From: Verrucomicrobiales bacterium
Lineage (GTDB): Bacteria > Verrucomicrobiota > Verrucomicrobiia > Verrucomicrobiales > Verrucomicrobiaceae
Assembly: GCA_003453085.1 (NCBI GenBank)
Contig: DMMK01000465.1
Coordinates: 1-8,856, forward strand
Direction: 5' to 3'
DNA length: 8,856 nt
Notes under the pieces: generated by a model
Seen by the model: the letters and a program-made list of their open reading frames with translations, nothing else
Told to the model about the DNA's origin: nothing
Databases searched by the model: none
Part shown: one piece after another, positions 1 through 6,309 of the stretch
How positions within the stretch are numbered: the stretch's first letter is position 1
Layout of the letters: the number at the start of each line of letters is the position of its first letter
Position numbers and translations under genes: made by a program

Positions 1-320
1 GCCCCTGCCTTGATCCACGCATCCAGGGCTGCGATTTGAGCTTTGGAAATCTGCTTTTTCGGCGGCATGTGCGGGTCCGCCTCCTCCAGCACCAGTTGGT
101 ACAGTGGACTCTCCGCCGCTTTGCCGGGAACCACCGAGGTGCCGTTGTCCCCGCCCAGAATCATTTTCTCCCGGGTCGTCAGCAGCAGGCCGCCCTTGGC
201 TTTCCCAGGCTTGTGGCAGCCCAGGCACTCATCCCGCAGCACACGCATAGCGATCTTCGTATCCGCCTGGGCGGACATGAACGGACTGAGGATGAGGAAG
301 AGAAGCTGGAACCGGAGCAT
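1..320 (-). CDS. Exported protein with planctomycete-type cytochrome c domain (partial, 3' end outside window)
   Basis: The first 106 residues are visible; the gene runs out of the left edge with no stop. Residues 1-19 (MLRFQLLFLILSPFMSAQA) look like a signal peptide cleaved at AQA|DT, so the protein is exported. A heme-attachment motif CLGCH follows (C32, C35, H36), then KAKGGLLL, a GGDNGTSVVPGKAAESPLY stretch and HMPPKKQIS, whose M85 is the likely distal heme ligand, ending in AALDAWIKAG. This order is the planctomycete cytochrome c (PSCyt1) domain, known from PVC bacteria, where it is often fused to DUF1549/DUF1553, WD40 or other domains; the fusion partner lies outside the window. Electron transfer is the expected family role, but the full function cannot be read here. 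The ATG at 320 is chosen because it gives a compact signal peptide; an in-frame GTG at 359 would overlap the end of parC and add 13 residues. The gene starts 31 nt after the parC stop on the same strand, so co-transcription is likely. Confidence 0.85.
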   Translation of the reverse strand, partial: MLRFQLLFLILSPFMSAQADTKIAMRVLRDECLGCHKPGKAKGGLLLTTREKMILGGDNGTSVVPGKAAESPLYQLVLEEADPHMPPKKQISKAQIAALDAWIKAG

Positions 321-351
321 GAGCAGGAGGGTCCCCACTACTACGCCGCGA

Positions 352-2379
352 TCAGGCACTTTCTCCCGTACTTGCTTTGCGCTCGTTCACCACGCGGTCC
401 ACGGCGTGCTTGGTCACGATGTTCCCCTGTGAGTCGCGCCCCTTGATGGCCAGGGCGGCGACAGGGAACTTCAGCGACAGTGTGCGCAGATAGAGGGCCG
501 GTTTCAGGTGAACCAGCAGGTTTTGGGCATCGCTTTCAGCCTCGCTCTCATGCCGGGCAAAGAACAGCACCTTGGTGCCTGCCGTGCCTTTGGCCAATGA
601 GTAGGTTTTGTCACGTGTGATGCCACCGATGCGGAAGCGCTTGGCCAGCACCGGGCCGTTTTTACCATCGCGATAGATGAGGGTGTAAACGGCCTCCTCG
701 TCCTTTTTGAAAAGGTTGATGTATTCGATGCTCTTGCCCACGTGGATCTTCGGCGCGATCTTCGAAACCGTCATCGTGCCCTCCTTGGTGAACCAGATGA
801 TGTCATCCAGCGGCGAGCATTTGCACAGTGGCTCGCCCTCTTTTTTTAGCCCGGTTCCGGCAAAGCCTTCCTTGAGATCCAGATACAGCGTCTCGTTGGC
901 GATGATGACCTGGGCAGCGGCCACGCGGTCAAAGCTGCTGACTTCGGTGCGGCGTTCACGGCCTGGGCCATAGGTCTTTTTCAGGCGCTCAAAGTGGGCG
1001 ATGGCAAAGCGAGTGAGCTGCTTCAGATTCTTTTGCACCTGGTCAATGTCCTTCTCCAGATTGCGGATGTGTTCATCGGCCTCGAAGCTGTTGAACTTGG
1101 AGATGCGCTTGATTTTGATCTCCGTCAGACGGGCCACATCGTCATCGGTGACCTCACGCTTGAGGATGCCCAGATGGGGTTTCAGCCCCTTCCAGATGGC
1201 GGCCATCACCGCCTCCCAGGTTTCCGCCTCTTCGATCTTTCGGTAGATGCGGTTCTCGATGAATATTTTTTCCAGGGAGCTGAGGTGCCATTTTTCTTCC
1301 AGTTCGTTGAGCTGGATCTGAAGTTCGTCACCCAGGATTTTTTTGGTGTGCTCGGCGCTCTCCTTGAGCAGGTCGTTCACATTCACAAAGCGCGGCTTAT
1401 CATTCTGGATGACTACCGCATTTGGCGCGATGGACACCTCGCAATCGGTAAAGGCATACAGGGCCTGGATGGTGGTATCAACATCCGTGCCAACGGGCAG
1501 TTGCACTACGATCTCCACAAACTCCGCCGTGTTGTCATCCACTCGGGCGATCTTGATCTTGCCTTTCTCATTGGCGGCCACGATCGAGTCCATGACGCCG
1601 CCCGTGGTCGTGCCAAAGGGGATCTCCGTGATGCGCAGGGTGTTCTTTTTCTCGCCTTCCTGGATCTTGGCGCGCACACGGATGCGGCCGCTGCGGAGGC
1701 CGCCATTGTAGTCGCTGGCATCCATGATGCCGCCCTGGATGAAATCGGGCACCAGATACACTTCTTCCCCTCGCAGCGCGGCCACGCTGGCATCGCAGAG
1801 TTCGATGAAGTTGTGGGGAAGGATGCGGCAGCTCAGGCCGACGGCGATGCCTTCCACGCCCTGGGCGAGCAGCATGGGAAACTTCACCGGCAGGGTCACC
1901 GGCTCCTTGTTGCGGCCGTCATAGCTGGCGGCCCAATCGGTCACCTTCGGGCTGAAGACCACATCCAGCGCAAACTTGGAAAGCCGGGCCTCAATGTATC
2001 GTGGGGCCGCCGCATTGTCGCCCGTGAGGATGTTTCCCCAGTTCCCCTGCATATCAATCAAGAGGTCCTTTTGGCCGATCTGCACCATGGCATCGCCGAT
2101 GCTGGCATCGCCATGCGGGTGGTACTTCATGGTGTTGCCCACCACGTTGGCCACCTTGTTGTAACGGCCGTCTTCCAGCTCATCCATGCTATGCAGGATG
2201 CGCCGCTGCACCGGCTTGAAACCATCGTTGATGTGCGGCACGGCGCGCTCCAGGATCACGTAACTTGCGTAGTCCAGGAACCAGTCCCCGTAGAGGTCGT
2301 CCACCGGTTTGATCTCGATGGGAGCGCTGTCCGCCAAAATGGGGGAGGAGTCTTCGGTCTTGGTAGATTTCTTGGCCAC
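352..2379 (-). CDS. parC: DNA topoisomerase IV (or gyrase-like) subunit A
   Basis: This is the DNA breakage-reunion subunit of a type IIA topoisomerase, which works with an ATPase B subunit (ParE/GyrB) to pass one duplex through another in chromosome decatenation and supercoil control. Visible landmarks are VQRRILHSM (residues 57-65), KYHPHGDASIGD (85-96), QGNWGNILTG (111-120) and AAPRYIEARLS (124-134), whose Y128 is the catalytic tyrosine preceded by R127. The breakage-reunion core runs to about residue 470, followed by a linker and a C-terminal region of only about 195 residues. At 675 aa it is shorter than E. coli ParC (752) or GyrA (875). No QRRGGKG-type GyrA box is present, which favours ParC over GyrA. 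The motif style resembles the Bacteroidetes ParC. The residue aligned with E. coli GyrA Ser83 is Ala92, while the Asp87 equivalent is D96. The start is GTG; the upstream sequence is pyrimidine-rich with no Shine-Dalgarno, and no earlier in-frame start was seen. No parE lies beside it. Confidence 0.93.
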   Translation of the reverse strand: MAKKSTKTEDSSPILADSAPIEIKPVDDLYGDWFLDYASYVILERAVPHINDGFKPVQRRILHSMDELEDGRYNKVANVVGNTMKYHPHGDASIGDAMVQIGQKDLLIDMQGNWGNILTGDNAAAPRYIEARLSKFALDVVFSPKVTDWAASYDGRNKEPVTLPVKFPMLLAQGVEGIAVGLSCRILPHNFIELCDASVAALRGEEVYLVPDFIQGGIMDASDYNGGLRSGRIRVRAKIQEGEKKNTLRITEIPFGTTTGGVMDSIVAANEKGKIKIARVDDNTAEFVEIVVQLPVGTDVDTTIQALYAFTDCEVSIAPNAVVIQNDKPRFVNVNDLLKESAEHTKKILGDELQIQLNELEEKWHLSSLEKIFIENRIYRKIEEAETWEAVMAAIWKGLKPHLGILKREVTDDDVARLTEIKIKRISKFNSFEADEHIRNLEKDIDQVQKNLKQLTRFAIAHFERLKKTYGPGRERRTEVSSFDRVAAAQVIIANETLYLDLKEGFAGTGLKKEGEPLCKCSPLDDIIWFTKEGTMTVSKIAPKIHVGKSIEYINLFKKDEEAVYTLIYRDGKNGPVLAKRFRIGGITRDKTYSLAKGTAGTKVLFFARHESEAESDAQNLLVHLKPALYLRTLSLKFPVAALAIKGRDSQGNIVTKHAVDRVVNERKASTGESA

Positions 2380-2457
2380 GATATTAAAGGGAAAGGGATT
2401 GCAGCAGGCGCAACGGTCACATGCATGCCCCGGCGGCTTCTGTCAAAACGGGTTGCG

Positions 2458-2485
2458 AGAATAGACGCTCCCGCCCGTCTGGCAA
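2458..2485 (-). promoter_or_regulatory. Putative sigma-70-type promoter of parC
   Basis: Read on the minus strand, TTGCCA (2485-2480) is separated by 16 nt from TATTCT (2463-2458). The predicted start near 2450 leaves a leader of about 70 nt before the GTG at 2379. The same -10 hexamer and spacer length occur in front of htpG, which supports the call. It would drive parC and probably the cytochrome gene behind it. A second TTGACA (2446-2441, minus strand) lies just downstream but has only a poor -10 at the right distance. Confidence 0.5.
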
Positions 2486-2617
2486 GCCTGGGCTCATGGA
2501 TGGGCCTTTCGTGCGGCAGCCAGGTGAAAAATCCACCTCCGAGTATTCTGCGCATGTAGGGGGAGCGCTGAAACCACATCCATCATAAAGGATTCGACCC
2601 GAGGTATTTTATGTAAT

Positions 2618-2623
2618 AAAAGG
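2618..2623 (+). promoter_or_regulatory. Ribosome binding site deciding the start of the Ig-domain gene
   Basis: AAAAGG ends 8 nt before the ATG at 2632. An in-frame TTG at 2626 would be only 2 nt from it and is therefore unlikely, so the protein is taken to begin MLSRFLRS. It is the best Shine-Dalgarno-like sequence in front of a start codon in the window. Confidence 0.55.
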
Positions 2624-2631
2624 CGTTGTCT

Positions 2632-5600
2632 ATGCTTTCCCGCTTTCTGCGCAGCCTTTGCCTGGGCTTTCTTTTCATCATCCTATGGACGGGCCTCGCT
2701 GTGGCGCAGAGTCCCCGGCTGTCGGTGAGTCAGGTGGGCCTGCATTTCATCTGCACCGCCGATGGCCAGCCAGACATGTATAGCTGGCGCATTCCGGTTT
2801 TAGACACTTCACCGACTGCCGATCAGGGAAGCTTTCGCATCCCAGCGATTGCACCAGAAGCATTGGAGGCTTTGTCCCAAGGGCCCACTGCCGTGGTCAG
2901 CGGCGGTCGCACAGCCCTGCGGGTGCGGGAGGAAAACCTGATTGGATTCAACATCTCCCATAGTTATCCGAAAGGATTCGATGGGGGCGGGGCGCGCCTG
3001 ACCAACGCAGATGCTGTACACTGGAGAAATGGCAACACCCAGCCAGATGGAACGACCCCTGCCGCCCACATGATCAAGGAGCGTTATTATTCCAATTACC
3101 CGCCTCTGCGAAACGCTGAACAGAGCGGTTTTTATTTTACCTCCGCCATCGCCGCACCTGAGACCAGCCCCAACTACGCCCGATACTACCGCCTGCATCC
3201 GGGGTATGACTGGAGGAACTGGAACTGGACGCTGGACTTTAACACTCCTCTCCAGGTGAATCAAAAACGCCTGCAGGCCATGCTGCATCTGGAATTGCAT
3301 CATCCTCCCACCACCGATGCCGAAAAGCCTTTCGAATTCACCTTTGTCATCTCGGGAACAGACTTGGCCAGCATCAAGGTTAACAACCAGGCCATCTTTT
3401 CCTCGGCCAGGGACCGGGTGTTCAAGACCCGGAAAAGCCTCTTCCAAACAACGGGGGTGACCGAAGTGGGCGGTTTTGCTGACGCTCGCAAACTCTCGAT
3501 GGGGCGAAGGAGTGGAAGTGCAAGCCTAATGCCAGAAGATTCTGGTTACGATGCCTTTTCGCAGTCGCTGACTATGGGATTGAACAATTTAGAGTTGGAG
3601 TCGGATTTTTTCACGATGCCCCGGGATGAGCCTCTTCAATTCGAGTCTGGGCCTATCACGATTCGCATCTACGACACCTACAACTGGACCGAGGCGCAAC
3701 CTCTACAAACGGTGCAGGTGCGTCTGCCTTTGGGGCTGGCCCCCCAGCCGGATCTGGTGACGGTGGGGACGTACAGCGTTTCTTATTTTCAACCTTCAGG
3801 TACTTGGTACGATCATCCAGCCGTGCAGGCACCTCGCTGGTGGGCCTTCAATCGAGATGGCGTTCTCGGGCGCTTTGATACAGCTGGTTCATCCAATTGG
3901 CAGCTTGAGTTATCAACTGGACGTTCAGTGCGTGGACGTTTGTATAATTGGGATGGAGTGAACCTAACGGGAGGCTTTTCGGCGGTCTCTGCCGTGGATC
4001 GTTTTCACAACACCCAGCGGCAGCCTGGTGCCCGGGCCTTCGTTTATGGAGCCGATCCGGTTTTGTACACCGACCTCAAGCTGCGAACCGTGCAGGAGTT
4101 GGAGGAGAATCCCTTGCTGCGCATCCAGTATGAGGGGTCAACCTATGACCACCCATTGCATTTTGGCAGCGATACCTTGAGAACGATGGCAGCCACGAAT
4201 GCCCTGGAGCCGAGAACCCAAATCCAGGAGACCGATTTCCTCCCCCACCCGGACTACAGCAATGCCGCTGTGCGGCTGGCAACCGGACGTGGATTTGACA
4301 CCCCCAGCTTCGTCACAGATCCGCAATCCCAGACTATTCCTGTCGGGGCTCCAGCTACCTTGACAGCCAAGGTGAGGAGCACCCGCGCCGTCACCTACCA
4401 GTGGCGCTTTGAAGGGCACCCGATCCCCGGCGCGACGGCTTCTTCCTACCTGATTCCTGAGATGAGCAAAAGCTTCCAGGGGGAATACGATGTGGTCATT
4501 GCTGTGGAAAATTCAGGAGCCACTTCCCAAAAGGCCGTGCTCACGGTGATAGACCCTTTTATTACTGCCCAACCACAGCCCCAAACGAAAAGGCCAGGGG
4601 ACTCCGTTTCCTTTACCGTTGTCACCCGTGGCACCGGACTGAAGTATCAATGGCGACAGAATGGCCGGGCCATCACCAAGGCCACCGGCCCCACCCTTTT
4701 GCTCCCAGCTTTGAAGGATTTCCATCAAGGTGCCTATGACGTGGTTATCACCGGAGATCTGGGCACCGCCATTTCCCAGACGGCCTTCCTCACCATCCTG
4801 GCTCCGTTGCGCATCGTGCAGCAGCCAGTGGGCGGTTACCTGCCCACCGAGGGTGAACTCCAATTGAGCGTCCTAGCGGTCGGCACTCCGCCATTCACCT
4901 ATGTCTGGCGCAAGAACGGATCCCCCATCACAGGAGCTTCTGGACCGCAGCTTGTCCTATCCGGCCAGACAGTGACGGAACCTGTGGCGAACTACGACGT
5001 GGTGGTAAGCAACGCAGGTGAAAAAACCGTCTCTACGGCTGTCGCGGTATCCCTGATCGGAGGCCCGCCCATCATCTCCGGACAACCTGCCTCAGTGGCG
5101 GTCGCCATGGGCCAGGAAGCGCGCTTCAGCGTGGTAGTGGAGCAAGAAGTGGATCTCCAGTTTCAATGGCGACGCAACAAAGTCCATCTGCCCAAGGCGG
5201 TATCGCCTGAGCTGGTCATCGCCAATGCCCAGAAGGCCAACGAAGGAGCCTATGACTGCGTGGTCACCGGACGGTATGGACGCAGCATCTCTGAAGCCGC
5301 CAGTCTCACCGTGGGGGAATCGCTGACCTTCGAAAGTGTGCCGGCCAATCAATTCGTGAATGCTGGAGAGAGTGCCGTTTTTGTGGCCGAAGTATCCGGC
5401 AGCGACATGGGGGTCAGCTATCAGTGGTCCTTCAATGGCAAGCCGATTGCCGGAGCCATCTATTCCACACTGACTGTGCCTGAAGCTGCCGCCGCTAATT
5501 CAGGTGCCTACACGGTGACTGCCACCCGAGCAAAGATGAAAGCCACCGCGACCGCCTGGCTGGGCATCCGCGAGCCGGGAGTTCTGATCTACAAGCTGAC

Positions 5601-6141
5601 GGGCACCGGGCAGAGCCTGGGCGGCAGCAACCCACCACGAACGGCTTTGACGGGTTATCTCCTGATCGAACGAAACGCCCAGCCAACGCCCGTGGGGGTC
5701 ATCGTGCTGATCATGCAGAACGGCAGCTACAAAAGCTTCACCGTGCAATCTCTGGCCGCACTGCGGGTGGACAGCACCCAAGCAGCCGCCCAATCGCAGA
5801 CCGTTTTCAGCAGTGTGCAGGAGGGAGACAGCCCTGTTTCCTACCGTTCCGTGCGCTGGTTTCAGGGGGCCAACAGCCTCATCAAACTATCGCCAGGGGC
5901 CGAGCAAACCCTGGCCCCTCGCACCCTGGGCGGCCAGTGTGATCATGTGGAAGTCCCTGGCGGCCCCGATAGCAACCTGAGTGTGATTGAACGCATTGCC
6001 TTCAGGGGCGTCCTGGATCTGCCAATGACGAGCACATCCTTCCAAAATGACGATGCCCTCGGCACCGCATTGGAGCGCCTGACGCTTCAGCTCCAATCCC
6101 AAAGCATGCTGAATCTGGGTGGCGATGGCCAGGAGGAGTAA
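2632..6141 (+). CDS. Large exported protein with five tandem Ig-like domains, function unknown
   Basis: The predicted protein has 1169 residues. Residues 1-25 form a signal peptide with a hydrophobic core (LCLGFLFIILW) and an AVA|Q cleavage site; C10 is not in a lipobox, so this is not a lipoprotein. Residues 26-559 match no family I recognise; they are aromatic-rich, for example YARYYRLHPGYDWRNWNW at 182-199 and an RWW at 402-404. Five Ig-like domains follow at about 560-641, 642-723, 725-808, 811-892 and 896-979, each with a YQWR/YVWRKNG-type C strand and a GAYDVV-type F strand. Residues 980-1169 form a further unrecognised region, ending without a PEP-CTERM, LPXTG or other sorting tail that I can see. 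There is no membrane segment after the signal peptide, so a periplasmic, secreted or surface-associated location is inferred. Ig arrays in bacteria commonly act as spacers or carbohydrate/protein-binding modules, but no enzyme motif is visible and the ligand is unknown. It is probably transcribed alone: parC is divergent and htpG has its own promoter. Confidence 0.9.
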   Translation: MLSRFLRSLCLGFLFIILWTGLAVAQSPRLSVSQVGLHFICTADGQPDMYSWRIPVLDTSPTADQGSFRIPAIAPEALEALSQGPTAVVSGGRTALRVREENLIGFNISHSYPKGFDGGGARLTNADAVHWRNGNTQPDGTTPAAHMIKERYYSNYPPLRNAEQSGFYFTSAIAAPETSPNYARYYRLHPGYDWRNWNWTLDFNTPLQVNQKRLQAMLHLELHHPPTTDAEKPFEFTFVISGTDLASIKVNNQAIFSSARDRVFKTRKSLFQTTGVTEVGGFADARKLSMGRRSGSASLMPEDSGYDAFSQSLTMGLNNLELESDFFTMPRDEPLQFESGPITIRIYDTYNWTEAQPLQTVQVRLPLGLAPQPDLVTVGTYSVSYFQPSGTWYDHPAVQAPRWWAFNRDGVLGRFDTAGSSNWQLELSTGRSVRGRLYNWDGVNLTGGFSAVSAVDRFHNTQRQPGARAFVYGADPVLYTDLKLRTVQELEENPLLRIQYEGSTYDHPLHFGSDTLRTMAATNALEPRTQIQETDFLPHPDYSNAAVRLATGRGFDTPSFVTDPQSQTIPVGAPATLTAKVRSTRAVTYQWRFEGHPIPGATASSYLIPEMSKSFQGEYDVVIAVENSGATSQKAVLTVIDPFITAQPQPQTKRPGDSVSFTVVTRGTGLKYQWRQNGRAITKATGPTLLLPALKDFHQGAYDVVITGDLGTAISQTAFLTILAPLRIVQQPVGGYLPTEGELQLSVLAVGTPPFTYVWRKNGSPITGASGPQLVLSGQTVTEPVANYDVVVSNAGEKTVSTAVAVSLIGGPPIISGQPASVAVAMGQEARFSVVVEQEVDLQFQWRRNKVHLPKAVSPELVIANAQKANEGAYDCVVTGRYGRSISEAASLTVGESLTFESVPANQFVNAGESAVFVAEVSGSDMGVSYQWSFNGKPIAGAIYSTLTVPEAAAANSGAYTVTATRAKMKATATAWLGIREPGVLIYKLTGTGQSLGGSNPPRTALTGYLLIERNAQPTPVGVIVLIMQNGSYKSFTVQSLAALRVDSTQAAAQSQTVFSSVQEGDSPVSYRSVRWFQGANSLIKLSPGAEQTLAPRTLGGQCDHVEVPGGPDSNLSVIERIAFRGVLDLPMTSTSFQNDDALGTALERLTLQLQSQSMLNLGGDGQEE
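4309..5568 (+). repeat. Five tandem Ig-like domain repeats (protein-level)
   Basis: Five units of about 82-84 residues share the pattern: xPxxxxVxxGxxxxFxVxV, then YQWRxNGxPIxxAxxxxLxxP, then a G-A-Y-D-V-V-like F strand and a closing LTV. The C-strand tryptophan is kept in all five (YQWRFEG, YQWRQNG, YVWRKNG, FQWRRNK, YQWSFNG). The B-strand/F-strand cysteine pair of classical Ig folds is absent; only unit 4 has a lone cysteine (GAYDCVV) at the F-strand position. Divergence between units is high at the DNA level, so recent duplication is unlikely. Confidence 0.85.
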
Positions 6142-6161
6142 AAGCGTTCTTATTGGCGGCT

Positions 6162-6198
6162 AAAAACCACCTCCTGCGCCACCATTGCACGGAGGTGG
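6162..6198 (-). terminator. Possible intrinsic terminator on the minus strand, downstream of the Ig gene
   Basis: CCACCTCCTGC (6167-6177) pairs with GCA (6187-6189) and GGAGGTGG (6191-6198), giving 11 base pairs with one bulged C at 6190 and a 9-nt loop. On the plus strand the A run 6162-6166 precedes the stem, so on the minus strand the stem is followed by TTTTT, the form of an intrinsic terminator. No minus-strand gene ends here, so it may block antisense transcription into the Ig gene. On the plus strand there is no U tract, so its value as a terminator for the Ig gene is doubtful. Confidence 0.4.
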
Positions 6199-6225
6199 CA
6201 CCCCATCTTGAAGGCTGGGGCCACC
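6194..6225 (+). other. Second hairpin overlapping and competing with the first
   Basis: GGTGG (6194-6198) pairs with CCACC (6221-6225) and CCCCA (6201-6205) with TGGGG (6216-6220), with a CA bulge and a 10-nt loop. Because 6194-6198 is also the right arm of the preceding hairpin, the two folds cannot form together. It ends 6 nt before the htpG -35 box and is not followed by a U tract. Function unknown. Confidence 0.35.
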
Positions 6226-6231
6226 TGCGCT

Positions 6232-6259
6232 TTGACAGAGGCGGCAGACCATCTATTCT
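6232..6259 (+). promoter_or_regulatory. Sigma-70-type promoter of htpG
   Basis: A perfect TTGACA (6232-6237) is followed after 16 nt by TATTCT (6254-6259), placing transcription start near 6266 and leaving a leader of about 44 nt. The leader is poor in G and has no Shine-Dalgarno before the ATG at 6310. No CIRCE inverted repeat or properly spaced sigma-32 promoter is visible, so heat-shock control, if any, is not evident from the DNA. Confidence 0.65.
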
Positions 6260-6309
6260 CTGCGCCCCTTTTAACTCACAAAACCTCACTTATTCATCAC
6301 CCCCTACCT

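Noticed and set aside
2419..2446. Second minus-strand promoter of parC with TTGACA at 2446-2441
   Set aside because: The -35 is perfect, but the hexamers 16-17 nt downstream (GCATGT/CATGTG) match TATAAT poorly.
2521..2549. TATTCT (2544-2549) as -10 of the Ig gene, and a small AGGTG/CACCT hairpin beside it
   Set aside because: The -35 position reads AGGTGA or CAGGTG, a poor match, and the hairpin is only 5 bp. No other convincing promoter for the Ig gene was found.
994..2559. 521-residue open frame on the plus strand
   Set aside because: It is antisense to the well-supported parC and has a His/Asp/Leu-rich composition typical of a mirror frame of a GC-rich gene, with no recognisable domain.
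2256..2579. 107-residue minus-strand frame across the parC start
   Set aside because: It overlaps parC in another frame and covers the proposed promoter; its composition is Pro/Arg-rich with no domain signal.
2659..2661. C10 of the Ig protein as a lipoprotein cysteine
   Set aside because: The preceding residues (RSL) lack a small residue at -1, and a good AVA|Q signal peptidase I site follows at residue 25.
6201..6212. CCCCATCT and CTTGAA, resembling sigma-32 elements before htpG
   Set aside because: They overlap each other and stand in the wrong order; no -35 lies 13-15 nt upstream of CCCCATCT and no -10 follows CTTGAA at the right distance.
6208..6309. Upstream TTG start adding 34 residues to HtpG
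   Set aside because: The added residues do not resemble an HtpG N-terminus, and the TTG lies upstream of the TTGACA/TATTCT promoter, so it would not be on the mRNA.
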